DNA of 64,000 nt from Aliiroseovarius sediminilitoris. GTDB taxonomy: Bacteria; Pseudomonadota; Alphaproteobacteria; Rhodobacterales; Rhodobacteraceae. Positions 9,195 through 18,174 of this stretch are shown piece by piece (positions within the stretch are counted from its first letter, which is position 1; every line of letters begins with the position of its first letter). Made by a program: the position numbers and the translations under genes. A model generated the notes under the pieces. That model searched no databases. It was not told the DNA's origin and was given only the letters and a program-made list of their open reading frames with translations. The stretch lies in the NCBI RefSeq assembly GCF_900109955.1, contig NZ_FOJB01000001.1:2666001-2730000 (forward strand). The letters run 5' to 3'.

Positions 9195-10025
9195 ATGGAC
9201 TGGCTGACCGAGACAAAGATACCCGTCGGGAAGACCGCCAAACGGCTGTTTGACTGGCTTCAGGACACGGGGGAGCCGTTTTTTGACTGGCTCAGCTGGC
9301 TGATGGAATTGCTGATCGACGCCATCCTGTGGGTGCTTCAAACCCCACATCCCCTTTTGGTGACGGCGGTTTTCGTAGCCATCACGTGGCTTCTGCAACG
9401 CAACTGGAAAACCTGCGCGCTGGTGTTCTTCGGGTTCCTGTTCATCCTGAACCAGGGCTATTGGGAGGAAACGACCGAAAGCCTGACACTGGTTCTGTCG
9501 GCCTGCGTGGTCTGCATGGCGGTCGGCACGCCCATCGGCATCGCGGCGGCCCATCGCCCACGGCTGTTTCGCGCCATGCGTCCGGTGTTGGACCTGATGC
9601 AAACGCTGCCAACCTTTGTTTACCTGATCCCGGCCATCGTGTTTTTCGGCATCGGCATGGTGCCCGGCCTGATCGCAACCGTAATCTTTGTGCTGCCCGC
9701 ACCCATCCGTCTGACCCATCTGGGTGTCAGTTCCACACCCCCCGCCTTGCTGGAGGCCGCGCAGGCCTTTGGTGCCACGCCCCGGCAAATCTTGTGGAAA
9801 GTGGAGCTGCCCTATGCGCTGCCTCAGATCATGGCCGGTCTGAACCAGACCATCATGTTATCACTGTCCATGGTCGTTATCGCCGCCCTTGTTGGGGCCG
9901 ACGGTCTGGGCGTGCCGGTCGTGCGGGCGTTGAACCAGGTGAACACCGCGCTCGGGTTTGAAAGCGGGTTCATCATTGTGGTTGTGGCGATCATGCTTGA
10001 TCGCGTTTTGCGAGTGGAGCGTTAA
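9195..10025 (+). CDS. choW: Choline ABC transporter permease
   Basis: A 276-residue inner membrane permease of the OpuAB/ProW type with about six hydrophobic segments. The coupling-helix signature of binding-protein-dependent permeases is visible around residues 175-205 (EAAQAFGATPRQILWKVELP). It follows choX and is separated from choV by one base, so it is the membrane channel of ChoXWV. It starts MDWLTETKIPVG with an AAGG-type ribosome site. Confidence 0.9.
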   Translation: MDWLTETKIPVGKTAKRLFDWLQDTGEPFFDWLSWLMELLIDAILWVLQTPHPLLVTAVFVAITWLLQRNWKTCALVFFGFLFILNQGYWEETTESLTLVLSACVVCMAVGTPIGIAAAHRPRLFRAMRPVLDLMQTLPTFVYLIPAIVFFGIGMVPGLIATVIFVLPAPIRLTHLGVSSTPPALLEAAQAFGATPRQILWKVELPYALPQIMAGLNQTIMLSLSMVVIAALVGADGLGVPVVRALNQVNTALGFESGFIIVVVAIMLDRVLRVER

Positions 10026-10026
10026 G

Positions 10027-11085
10027 ATGACCCAGATTTCGCCCCCCACAGACACTGCGGGAGTTGCCGTCAAATTCGACAACGTCTCGATCGTGTTCGG
10101 CCAATCGCCTGACAAAGCCCTGCCTCTGATGGACCAGGGTTTGAGCCGCTCTGAAATTCAGGAGGCCACAGGCCAGGTTCTGGGCGTTCACAATTGCTCG
10201 CTGACCGTGCAGGAAGGAGAAATTCTTGTGCTGATGGGGTTGTCCGGGTCAGGAAAATCAACCCTTCTGCGCGCGGTGAACGGGCTGAACCCCGTGGTGC
10301 GTGGTGCCGCACATGTGTGCGACGGCAACGTCTTGGTCGATGTGACCCATGCCGACAAGAACACGCTGCGTCGCATCCGTGCCCGCCGTGTCGCGATGGT
10401 GTTTCAGCAGTTTGGCCTGCTGCCATGGCGGACCGTGCGTCAGAATGTCGGGCTGGGGCTAGAGCTTGACGGCGTTTCCGCCGCCGACCGAAAAGACAGG
10501 GTGGACGCACAGTTGGAACTTGTGGGCCTGTCCGATTGGGCCGACCGCAAGGTTGGCGATTTGTCCGGCGGGATGCAGCAACGTGTTGGCCTGGCGCGCG
10601 CTTTTGTCACCGAGGCTCCAATCCTGTTGATGGACGAGCCGTTTTCGGCCCTTGACCCCCTGATCCGCACCCGGCTTCAGGACGAGTTGTTGGAATTGCA
10701 GCAAACCCTGAAACGTACGATCATCTTTGTCAGTCACGATCTGGACGAGGCGTTCAAACTGGGCGACCGGATTGCGATCATGGAAGGTGGGCGTATCGTG
10801 CAATGTGGCACGCCGCGCGATATCTTTACGCACCCCGCTGACGACTATGTGGCCGATTTCGTCGCCCACATGAACCCGCTGGGCGTTCTGACTGCCCGGG
10901 ATGTCATGACCGACGAAACCTGCGCTGCCACCGTCAGCGTCGATGTACGGGACCGTGTGGGCAAGGTTATGACGGCTTTGGATGGTCAGGCGGAGTTGTC
11001 CGTCACCGAACGCGGCAAGCCGGTCGGTCGGATTACATCGGATGATGTGATGAAACGTCTGCTGGATCCGCGCGGCGACACCTGA
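10027..11085 (+). CDS. choV: Choline ABC transporter ATP-binding protein
   Basis: A 352-residue ABC ATPase. Walker A GLSGSGKST is at residues 71-79, the signature LSGGMQQR at 179-186 and Walker B ILLMDEP at 199-205, with an H-loop in FVSHDLDE. The N-terminal 60-residue region before Walker A and the C-terminal tail after residue 300 (a short CBS-like stretch, ARDVMTDET onwards) match the ProV/ChoV branch of glycine betaine and choline importers. The ATG at 10027 sits one base after the choW stop codon. Confidence 0.9.
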   Translation: MTQISPPTDTAGVAVKFDNVSIVFGQSPDKALPLMDQGLSRSEIQEATGQVLGVHNCSLTVQEGEILVLMGLSGSGKSTLLRAVNGLNPVVRGAAHVCDGNVLVDVTHADKNTLRRIRARRVAMVFQQFGLLPWRTVRQNVGLGLELDGVSAADRKDRVDAQLELVGLSDWADRKVGDLSGGMQQRVGLARAFVTEAPILLMDEPFSALDPLIRTRLQDELLELQQTLKRTIIFVSHDLDEAFKLGDRIAIMEGGRIVQCGTPRDIFTHPADDYVADFVAHMNPLGVLTARDVMTDETCAATVSVDVRDRVGKVMTALDGQAELSVTERGKPVGRITSDDVMKRLLDPRGDT

Positions 11086-11100
11086 CACGGTTCGCCGCGC
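11070..11100 (+). terminator. Possible terminator hairpin at the end of choV
   Basis: Arms GCGCGGCGA (11070-11078) and TCGCCGCGC (11092-11100) pair perfectly and span the choV stop codon. Only TTC follows, so there is no proper U-tract; termination is uncertain. Confidence 0.35.
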
Positions 11101-11127
11101 TTCAAGCCTGAACCATCCACGAAACGC

Positions 11128-11604
11128 CTAATTGCTGGCAATACAGTAACGCTTTTCTGGCTTTTTCCCGACCGCTTTTCGCGGGCAGGCCCCGGCAGGC
11201 AAGGCACCTGCGTTGATCTTGCCCGGATCTGGCACGGCCACAACCTCGTGCGCCCATCCAAACGGACGGGCCTGGAGCGACCATCCGGACAGCATCGGTG
11301 TCCCATCGGTGGACGAGACAGTCAGATGGCGATCTTCTTTTGGCATCCAAAGCCAAAAGCTGCGACCGCTCAGTTTCGAATGCACTTGCCCGACCTCCAT
11401 CCAAACGCCAGCATCGGCTGGTTTCGAACAAACCTCTGCACGCGTTACCGCCCGTTCGGCACCATTTTCGCCGGCAATCGGCTCCCAGCCGATCACGCGA
11501 TCGCAGAATGTAACATTGCCACTGGGAGATTGTGTTTTGGTGGTCTGACACCCCGCCAAAGTGATTGACGTCAGGATTACGGCAGTAAGAAATATTCGGC
11601 GCAT
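11128..11604 (-). CDS. Hypothetical lipoprotein
   Basis: A 158-residue protein with a lipoprotein signal: MRRIFLTAVILTSITLAGC, with LAGC as the lipobox and Cys19 as the lipid anchor. The remainder has four further cysteines, a W-rich central part (WEPIAGENG, GVWMEVGQ, FWLWMPKED) and a basic C-terminus. I do not recognise a family. It faces choV tail to tail and stands alone. Likely an envelope protein of unknown role. Confidence 0.65.
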   Translation of the reverse strand: MRRIFLTAVILTSITLAGCQTTKTQSPSGNVTFCDRVIGWEPIAGENGAERAVTRAEVCSKPADAGVWMEVGQVHSKLSGRSFWLWMPKEDRHLTVSSTDGTPMLSGWSLQARPFGWAHEVVAVPDPGKINAGALPAGACPRKAVGKKPEKRYCIASN

Positions 11605-11742
11605 GTCAGCCCTCTGATCAGACCTCCGAAGCCTATAGCACCTGCGTCTCTGGTCAAGCTCAGCGAACGACGATTAGGGCGGCCACGCAATTTCCAGCCC
11701 ACCCCGTCAGATCAATCGAGGCGGAGATTGACCAAGGCCCAA

Positions 11743-11768
11743 CCTCCTGACAGCACGTTGTCAGGAGG
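11743..11768. repeat. Perfect inverted repeat upstream of the VOC gene
   Basis: Arms CCTCCTGACA (11743-11752) and TGTCAGGAGG (11759-11768) flank GCACGT. No U-tract follows on either strand, so it looks like an operator rather than a terminator. It lies 46 bases before the VOC gene and may be the target of the WYL regulator downstream. Confidence 0.5.
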
Positions 11769-11813
11769 GGTGTGCGATACAGGCTTCACCAACAACATAT
11801 GAAGGAGCATATC

Positions 11814-12182
11814 ATGGACACCCAACCCATTGTCGTCTGGGCAGAAATCCCAGTCACGAACCTTGACAAGGCCGTCGCATTCTATTCCGAGGTTTTCCAG
11901 TGGAAGATGGCAATTGACGAGACCGGCCCCACCCCCATGGCCAATTTTTCCAGTGACATGACAGGCGTGGGCGGTCATCTTTATGCCGGAAAGCCTGCCA
12001 CCAATGGAAATGGCCCCACCGTGCATATCGCGACACCTGACAAGCTGGAAACCTGTGCCAAACGGTGCGAAGCTGCTGGTGGAACCATGACTGGCCCTGT
12101 CATCGAAATACCGCCGGGCCGTTTCCAATATGCCACCGATCCTGACGGCAACTCGATTGGATTGTTCGAACCGAAAGGATAG
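11814..12182 (+). CDS. VOC (glyoxalase/bleomycin resistance fold) family protein
   Basis: A 122-residue protein. The start at 11814 is chosen because GAAGGAG lies six bases before it. It shows the VOC half-repeat pattern: EIPVTNLDKAVAFYSEVF near the N-terminus and ATDPDGNSIGLFEPKG at the C-terminus, which carries the usual metal-ligand or structural Glu. Such small single-domain proteins include dioxygenase-like and lactoylglutathione-lyase-like enzymes and binding proteins; the substrate cannot be predicted. It is followed after three bases by a WYL regulator, so the two are almost certainly cotranscribed. Confidence 0.8.
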   Translation: MDTQPIVVWAEIPVTNLDKAVAFYSEVFQWKMAIDETGPTPMANFSSDMTGVGGHLYAGKPATNGNGPTVHIATPDKLETCAKRCEAAGGTMTGPVIEIPPGRFQYATDPDGNSIGLFEPKG

Positions 12183-12185
12183 GCC

Positions 12186-12884
12186 ATGCGCCGTGCCGAC
12201 CGCCTGTTTCAGATCATCCAACATCTTCGGGGCGGTCGGCTGACCACCGCGCGTGATCTGTCTGACACGCTGGAAGTCAGCGAGCGGACGATCTATCGCG
12301 ACATCGCGGACCTGATCGGATCAGGCGTTCCGATCGAAGGCGAGGCCGGCGTCGGATATGTAATGCGGGCGGGGTATGACATCCCGCCCCTGATGTTCAC
12401 CCGCGACGAGGTGATGGCAGTCATCGCAGGCACCCGCCTGATCGAACGGATGGGCGGCGCCTCCATGGCACGTGCGGCAACGGAAGCCTTGGTCAAGGTA
12501 CGGTCCGTGTTGCCCGACAGTCTTGGTGCGCAGGCCGACCGGGTCGAAATCCACGCCGGTCCAAACCTGATGCCATCTGATCGCGACAGGCATTTCATTG
12601 ATCAGATCGAAGCCGCCATCGACGGTCGTCTGCGCCTTGCCCTGACATATGCCGATGAAGAGGCGCGCAAGACCACGCGTGATATCCGCCCCCTGGCTTT
12701 GTGGCTATGGAAAAACGGATGGTGCGTTGTCAGCTGGTGCGAACTGCGCGAAGATTTCCGCATGTTCCGCATCGACCGGATCGAGGGGTTCTCAACCGGG
12801 GAACGGTTCCGGGAAGAGCGCGACAAAAGCTTGCCTGCGCTTTACGCGCAACTGGCTGAACAAGGCATTGACCCAAGGGGATAA
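12186..12884 (+). CDS. YafY-type WYL-domain transcriptional regulator
   Basis: A 232-residue regulator with an N-terminal HTH of the HTH_11 type (residues about 1-60, with LSDTLEVSERTIYRDIADL as recognition region) and a WYL-like ligand-binding domain in the C-terminal half (about 130-210, RPLALWLWKNGWCVVSWCE). WYL proteins bind small ligands or nucleic acid and are usually repressors. It lies three bases after the VOC gene; the 10-base-arm palindrome upstream of both could be its operator, giving an autoregulated two-gene unit. Confidence 0.85.
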   Translation: MRRADRLFQIIQHLRGGRLTTARDLSDTLEVSERTIYRDIADLIGSGVPIEGEAGVGYVMRAGYDIPPLMFTRDEVMAVIAGTRLIERMGGASMARAATEALVKVRSVLPDSLGAQADRVEIHAGPNLMPSDRDRHFIDQIEAAIDGRLRLALTYADEEARKTTRDIRPLALWLWKNGWCVVSWCELREDFRMFRIDRIEGFSTGERFREERDKSLPALYAQLAEQGIDPRG

Positions 12885-12888
12885 GCGG

Positions 12889-15681
12889 TCAGTGTGCCTC
12901 GGCCCAGTTCATACCGATGCCTGCGTCAACGGTCAGTGGCAGATCGAGTTTCACCGCCGGTTCGGCCGCACCTTCCATAACGTCGCGCACGACCTCGATC
13001 ACCTCATCCACGGCGCCATCTTCAACCTCGAAGATCAGTTCGTCGTGAACCTGCAACAGCATCTTGGCGGGCAGTTTGGCAATGGCATCAGGCATACGGA
13101 TCATCGCGCGGCGAATGATATCGGCAGCCGTGCCTTGAATGGGTGCGTTGATCGCCGCGCGTTTGGCAAAGCCCGCATGGGGGCCTTTGGCGTCGATCTC
13201 GGGCGTGTGTATCTGACGACCGAACAGGGTTTCGACCCTCTTGTGTTCCTTCGCAAAGGCAACCGTGTCTTCCATATATTGGCGAATACCGGGGAACCGT
13301 TCGAAGTAGCGGTCAATGAAGCCCTGTGCCTCTGATCGCGGAATACGCAAGTTGCGGGCCAGACCAAAGCCCGAGATGCCATAGATCACACCGAAATTGA
13401 TCGCTTTGGCTTGACGGCGAATGTCGGGTGTCATCTCCTCCATCGGCACGTCGAACATCTCGGATGCGGTCATCGCGTGGATATCCTGCCCGTCGCGGAA
13501 GGCTTGCTTCAACGCATCTATATTGGCCACATGAGCCAGAATGCGCAGCTCGATCTGGCTGTAGTCGAGGCTGATCAACTTGGTGCCTTCTGGCGCGACG
13601 AAGGCTTCGCGGATGCGACGGCCTTCCTCGGAGCGCACGGGGATATTTTGCAGATTCGGGTCGGTCGAGGCCAGACGCCCCGTGTTAGCCCCGGCAATCG
13701 AGTACGATGTATGCACGCGACCCGTTTCCGGGTGGATGTGGTCTTGCAACGCATCGGTATAGGTCGATTTCAGCTTTTGAAGCTGGCGGTAATCCAGAAC
13801 GCGGGCGGCAAAGTCGTGTTCGGTGGCCAGATCGGCCAGAACATCAGCCGGTGTTGACCACTGTCCCGATTTTGTGCGCTTGCCGCCCTCCAACCCCATC
13901 TGGTCAAACAGGATTTCCCCAACCTGCGCCGGGCTTTGCACGTTGAAATCCTTGCCCGCAATTTCGTAAAGCTCTGCCTCGAACCCGGACATTTTCTGAG
14001 CGAAGGCGTTCGACATGCGCGACAACACATCGCGGTCAACCTTGATGCCTGCCATTTCCATCTGCGCAAGCACCGGCACAAGTGGACGTTCCAGCCGCTC
14101 ATAGACACGGGTCACTTTGGCGCTGTGCAGACGCGGTTTCAGATAGTGCCAAAGCCGCAGTGTGATATCGGCATCCTCGGCGGCATATTTCACCGCATCC
14201 TCGACTGGCACACGGTCAAAGGTGATCGCCGATTTGCCGCTGCCAAGCAGTGATTTGATGGAAATCGGCGTGTGCCCAAGGTACCGGTCAGACAGCGTGT
14301 CCATGCCGTGATTGTGCAGCCCGGCATTTTGCGCATAAGACATCAGCATCGTGTCATCAATCGGTGCAATATCGACTCCATAGCGCGCCAATATCTTTGC
14401 ATCGTATTTCATGTTTTGCCCGATTTTCAGGATCGCGGGATCCTCAAGCACAGGTTTCAGAAGGGCCAACACCTCGTCCAGCGGCATCTGCCCATCAGCC
14501 AGATCATCGCTGCCGAACAGATCATCCGTCTGGCTGGTTTTGTGGATCAGGGGAATATAACACGCCTCGCCCGGTTCGACCGCAAGCGAGATGCCGACCA
14601 GTTCCGCGCGCATCTCGTCCAAACCGGTGGTCTCAGTGTCAAAGGCCACATATCCACGCCCAATAATGCGGTCGATCCAAGCCGTCAAAGTGGTCGCGTC
14701 TTTCACCCATTCATAACTCTCGGGATTGATATCGGGCATTTCGGGACCACTTGCGTCGGCCTCCGGTTCGACAATCTTGATCTCTGGCGGATCCACCTCA
14801 AACTTCTTTGCGACGCGATTGGTCAGCGTGCGAAACTCCATTTCGGCTAGGAATTGCAACAGCGTTTCGGGGTCGGGTTCTTTCAACTCCAATTCCTCGA
14901 AAGGAAGGTCCATCTCCATGTCTTCGTCCAGCTTCACCAACTCGCGGCTCAGGCGAATCTGCTCGGCATTATCGAGCAAGGTCTGTCGGCGTTTGGGTTG
15001 CTTGATCTCGCCCGCGCGTTCCAGAAGCGTTTCCAGATCGCCAAATTCGTTGATCAGTAGGGCGGCCGTCTTGATCCCGATGCCCGGCGCGCCCGGCACG
15101 TTGTCCACGCTGTCGCCCGCAAGCGCCTGCACATCCACGACACGGTCCGGGCCAACGCCGAACTTCTCTTCGACCCCCTCAACTCCGATGCGTTTGTTCT
15201 TCATCGGGTCGAGCATCTCGATCCCACCACCGACCAGCTGCATCAGATCCTTGTCAGACGACAGGATGGTCACGCGCGCGCCCGCGTCGTTGGCACGTTT
15301 TGCAAGGGTAGCGATGATATCATCGGCCTCGAATCCCTCTTTTTCGATGCAGGCAATGTTGAATGCGCGGGTGGCATCGCGGGTCAGCGGAAACTGCGGC
15401 ACAAGATCTTCTGGCGCCGGTGGTCGGTTGGCCTTGTAGAGCGGATACATGTCGTTCCGAAAGCTCTTGCCTGAATAGTCGAAGATCACGGCCACATGGG
15501 TTGGCGCATCCGGGCCCGCATTATCTTCGATGAATTTGAACAGCATGTTGCAAAACCCGGCAACAGCCCCGATGGGCAATCCGTCGGACTTGCGCGTCAA
15601 AGGTGGCAGCGCGTGATAGGCACGGAAAATAAAGGCCGACCCGTCGACCAGATGCAGATGACAACCTTTACCGAAGCTCAT
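12889..15681 (-). CDS. polA: DNA polymerase I
   Basis: A 930-residue family A polymerase, close in length to the E. coli enzyme. The 5'-3' exonuclease domain covers about residues 1-300 (HLVDGSAFIFRAYHALPPL at the start). The 3'-5' exonuclease domain is near 330-520 and keeps the acidic motif FDTETTGLD. The polymerase domain occupies the rest, with LISLDYSQIELR (motif A), RRQAKAINFGVIYG (motif B) and LQVHDELIFEV (motif C). It processes Okazaki fragments and fills repair gaps. The start at 15681 follows AAGGGAGGGG; an upstream in-frame ATG at 15702 lacks such a site. Confidence 0.96.
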   Translation of the reverse strand: MSFGKGCHLHLVDGSAFIFRAYHALPPLTRKSDGLPIGAVAGFCNMLFKFIEDNAGPDAPTHVAVIFDYSGKSFRNDMYPLYKANRPPAPEDLVPQFPLTRDATRAFNIACIEKEGFEADDIIATLAKRANDAGARVTILSSDKDLMQLVGGGIEMLDPMKNKRIGVEGVEEKFGVGPDRVVDVQALAGDSVDNVPGAPGIGIKTAALLINEFGDLETLLERAGEIKQPKRRQTLLDNAEQIRLSRELVKLDEDMEMDLPFEELELKEPDPETLLQFLAEMEFRTLTNRVAKKFEVDPPEIKIVEPEADASGPEMPDINPESYEWVKDATTLTAWIDRIIGRGYVAFDTETTGLDEMRAELVGISLAVEPGEACYIPLIHKTSQTDDLFGSDDLADGQMPLDEVLALLKPVLEDPAILKIGQNMKYDAKILARYGVDIAPIDDTMLMSYAQNAGLHNHGMDTLSDRYLGHTPISIKSLLGSGKSAITFDRVPVEDAVKYAAEDADITLRLWHYLKPRLHSAKVTRVYERLERPLVPVLAQMEMAGIKVDRDVLSRMSNAFAQKMSGFEAELYEIAGKDFNVQSPAQVGEILFDQMGLEGGKRTKSGQWSTPADVLADLATEHDFAARVLDYRQLQKLKSTYTDALQDHIHPETGRVHTSYSIAGANTGRLASTDPNLQNIPVRSEEGRRIREAFVAPEGTKLISLDYSQIELRILAHVANIDALKQAFRDGQDIHAMTASEMFDVPMEEMTPDIRRQAKAINFGVIYGISGFGLARNLRIPRSEAQGFIDRYFERFPGIRQYMEDTVAFAKEHKRVETLFGRQIHTPEIDAKGPHAGFAKRAAINAPIQGTAADIIRRAMIRMPDAIAKLPAKMLLQVHDELIFEVEDGAVDEVIEVVRDVMEGAAEPAVKLDLPLTVDAGIGMNWAEAH

Positions 15682-15716
15682 CGGCCCCTCCCTTTTCTTC
15701 ATGCGCGCCGAGACGC

Positions 15717-15745
15717 AAAAGGCCGCGTGGCGTCTGCCCGCGGCC
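15717..15745 (-). terminator. Rho-independent terminator after the zinc-finger gene
   Basis: On the minus strand, arms GGCCGCG (forward 15739-15745) and CGCGGCC (15721-15727) pair and are followed by TTTT. It sits between the zinc-finger gene and polA, separating the two transcripts at least partly. Confidence 0.55.
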
Positions 15746-15771
15746 CGTCTTATCTGACCGGTTGGCGACGT

Positions 15772-15954
15772 TTATGCCGCCGTGCCCGCATGATCCTTGT
15801 GAACGAATTTTGCGTCGCAATAAGGACATTCCACCCAGCCATGTTCCCTTGGAATTTGCAGGTAAACGCGCGGGTGGCCAAGCGCACCTTCGCCCCCATC
15901 ACAGGCGACTTTATAACTGTCCACAATTTTGGTTTCGGGTGGAGACTGGGTCAT
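15772..15954 (-). CDS. Small zinc-finger protein (NDUFS6/CHCC type)
   Basis: A 60-residue protein with the CHCC zinc pattern: C18, H27, C43 and C46 ([10 protein letters not shown] then ECPYC). This domain is shared with the accessory subunit NDUFS6 of respiratory complex I, and stand-alone versions are widespread in alphaproteobacteria. The ATG at 15954 follows GAGG by eight bases; a GTG at 15963 is an alternative. It lies upstream of polA on the same strand but is separated by a terminator-like hairpin. Confidence 0.8.
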   Translation of the reverse strand: MTQSPPETKIVDSYKVACDGGEGALGHPRVYLQIPREHGWVECPYCDAKFVHKDHAGTAA

Positions 15955-16023
15955 CACAGACACCTCGTTCTTGCGTTTCGTCGCATGATACCAGCACCGC
16001 CACGCGCTGCAAGGCAGAACCGA

Positions 16024-16410
16024 TCAGTCATCGGCGCGTTTCAACATCCGGCCCAACATGCGCCCAGCCAGAATATGCGTGTGAAAATGGGGCACCTCCT
16101 GCACGCCATCCTCGCCGGAATTGGCAATGGTTCGATAGCCTCGCCCATTGTCACCAGGCGCAATCCGCAAAGCTTCACATATCTTGCCGATGGCACGGGT
16201 ATAGCCGGCGATCTCGGCATCTGTTGCGGCGTTGGCAAAATGGTCGTGGTTCACATATGGCCCTTTGGGGATCACCAGAACGTGGACGGGCGCTTGCGGC
16301 TGGATGTCCCGAAATGCCAGCGCATAGTCATCCTCATAGACCGTATCATTTGGGATTTCTCCGCGCAGTATCTTCGCAAAAATGTTCTGTTCGTCATAGG
16401 TGTAGGGCAT
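16024..16410 (-). CDS. HIT family protein (Hint-like nucleotide hydrolase)
   Basis: A 128-residue histidine triad protein. The triad is H108-F-H110-T-H112 within EVPHFHTHILAGR, and an N-terminal IFAKILRGEIP and later HVLVIPKGP complete the Hint pattern. These homodimeric enzymes hydrolyse AMP-lysine-type phosphoramidates and are general cytoplasmic housekeeping proteins. It starts with ATG at 16410 and has a GGAGA site upstream. Confidence 0.92.
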   Translation of the reverse strand: MPYTYDEQNIFAKILRGEIPNDTVYEDDYALAFRDIQPQAPVHVLVIPKGPYVNHDHFANAATDAEIAGYTRAIGKICEALRIAPGDNGRGYRTIANSGEDGVQEVPHFHTHILAGRMLGRMLKRADD

Positions 16411-16443
16411 GGTGGTCTCCTGTCGTTTATCCGGAAGGGATCG

Positions 16444-18021
16444 TCAATCGGCGAACAGATGGCTCCGCCCTGCAATCTCTTTGGCATGATCCTCCGAAAT
16501 TGATAGGAAGCGCGACAGCGGCACGGTATTTTCTTCCACGCTGGCGGTTTCGCTGATCCGATACAACTCGGAAAAGCCAGCATCGCGGATCTGTTCACTT
16601 TCAAAAGCAACATCGGATCGGATCGTCGGCAACAATCGGTCGATTGCGTCCCGCGGTGTGTTGTCACCCGCCAGCCCCACCCGTTTCGCGTGGCCCAGCA
16701 GATAATCATCCGTGAAATCGCAATGGACCTCCAACAGCCGGGTCGTTGATCTGTCAGAGAAGAAGTCCTGCAACAAATCAAGGTTGTTCGGGTCCATGCA
16801 AACGACCAAGCGATTGGTGTCATGGTAGTCGAATAGCATCCGCATCAGCGCCCGGCGGTGCCGCGTGCGCTTGCCCATCCGCGTTTCGATCCCCCCAAGA
16901 TCAGGCATCGGGCAGCTTTCTTCATCAAACAGATATTCGATGGCGGGAAGCCCCGTCACCTCGGCGACCTTTTGCAAGAGCCGTTTGCCGACATGCCATT
17001 TCTTGGACACGATGATCAGCAGTTCGCGATCCCGTCCAAGACTGCTTTCAGCCTCCCAGAATCGCGGAGCAAACCTTTGCCCGATCCGACCACGGCCCGT
17101 CAGGAACTTGAACAGGCTGCGCCCCTCGTTCGAGATCTGGAACGTGACACCTTTGGCAGCATACAAATCTCCCAAACGGCGCTTCAACTCACGTGCCTCC
17201 GGGCTGATCTTCCGCGCAAACAAAAAATCCTGACTGAGAAGCAGATCATAGTGGTCATCATAAAACGTGACGGGCATACCATAGTCGGTGAACATCAGAA
17301 ACGTCGGGGTGCGCGAGCGAATTTCCCCTTCGGGCACGAGATGCCGGACCAAGGTCTGGAAAAAGGTCTCGTCGGGGATCCATGTGGTGCGGAAGAACCG
17401 CATGACATCCTTGCGCTTGCGGGCGAATTCTACGATCCATTCAACCGTGCGCCGCCTGAGACACCACCACTGGCTGCCGATCATCACCTGAACATCATGT
17501 GGAATCTCTCGCGTCAACCCGAGCTTTTTTTGCAGGTTGAAGCTGGTATAGAACCGGCGCTTCTGGGTCCGTTCGTTAAAGAAGTGGCGATAGATCAGCC
17601 GTTCTTCTTTCATGCCGGTCTTGATCCAATCGCTTTCGAAATAGTCGAAACTTTCGATGTAATCGACGTCAGAGGAATCAAGGAACTTATGCGTGTACTC
17701 TGCGGACTTGATGGCCATGCAATCGCCGGACACCATATAGAAATGTGTGGCACGCGGAAAATCGTCCAGCGCCGCCTCGACTGCATTCAGGGTGGCCTGC
17801 ACCAAGGACCATTCGCCCCAGCCGCATCTGACGCGTTTTCGCGCAAAAGTAACGTTCGGGTTGTCTGCCAGCGCGTCGCGAATTTTCTGATAATGCTCGG
17901 GATTGGCGCTCGCATCGAAATGAATCGACATACAATCACCAACCGCCGTCAGTCGCGTTGCCTGATTTATGATTGCGTCAGGATCCTTGTGGCACAGCAG
18001 AATGAAGGCAATTTTGGCCAT
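16444..18021 (-). CDS. Two-domain glycosyltransferase (GT14/Branch-like, DUF5928-type C-terminus)
   Basis: A 525-residue protein starting MAKIAFILLCHKDPDAI. Residues about 1-290 resemble Core-2/I-Branching (GT14) beta-1,6-N-acetylglucosaminyltransferases: ILLCHKDP, FDASANPEHY, HFYMVSGDCMAIKS, IGSQWWCLRRR and WIPDETFFQT are visible. The C-terminal 230 residues form a second domain that I associate with the DUF5928 class of Rhodobacterales glycosyltransferases. It begins with LLIIVSKKWHVGKRLLQK, which looks loosely like a P-loop. It likely modifies a surface glycan. It is divergent from a sulfotransferase gene, suggesting both act on the same polysaccharide. The acceptor is unknown. Confidence 0.75.
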   Translation of the reverse strand: MAKIAFILLCHKDPDAIINQATRLTAVGDCMSIHFDASANPEHYQKIRDALADNPNVTFARKRVRCGWGEWSLVQATLNAVEAALDDFPRATHFYMVSGDCMAIKSAEYTHKFLDSSDVDYIESFDYFESDWIKTGMKEERLIYRHFFNERTQKRRFYTSFNLQKKLGLTREIPHDVQVMIGSQWWCLRRRTVEWIVEFARKRKDVMRFFRTTWIPDETFFQTLVRHLVPEGEIRSRTPTFLMFTDYGMPVTFYDDHYDLLLSQDFLFARKISPEARELKRRLGDLYAAKGVTFQISNEGRSLFKFLTGRGRIGQRFAPRFWEAESSLGRDRELLIIVSKKWHVGKRLLQKVAEVTGLPAIEYLFDEESCPMPDLGGIETRMGKRTRHRRALMRMLFDYHDTNRLVVCMDPNNLDLLQDFFSDRSTTRLLEVHCDFTDDYLLGHAKRVGLAGDNTPRDAIDRLLPTIRSDVAFESEQIRDAGFSELYRISETASVEENTVPLSRFLSISEDHAKEIAGRSHLFAD

Positions 18022-18174
18022 GGTGACGTCACAAAATCCTTGTAGGCACGAAGACTGCGGCCATTGATAGCGTGAAAGACCGTTGAATAAACAGTGTTTC
18101 TTTGCTTTTTTCTGGGCGGTATAGCTATGGTTTGCGCAATCGGTCGTTGAAAGGACCTCGGAGGTATTGAGTTT

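Noticed and set aside
8274-9788. A 504-residue open frame on the minus strand across choX and choW
   Set aside because: It lies antisense to two clearly recognised genes, has biased low-complexity content (many His, Gln, Gly) and no ribosome site. It is a shadow of high-GC codon use.
14726-15439. A 237-residue Ser-rich open frame antisense to polA
   Set aside because: Serine and arginine bias is what the reverse of polA codons gives; no start signal.
15754-15772. Longer versions of several genes (for example polA from 15702, nth from 20786, folP from 49013)
   Set aside because: The extensions lack ribosome sites or overlap neighbouring genes and are not part of the conserved protein starts.
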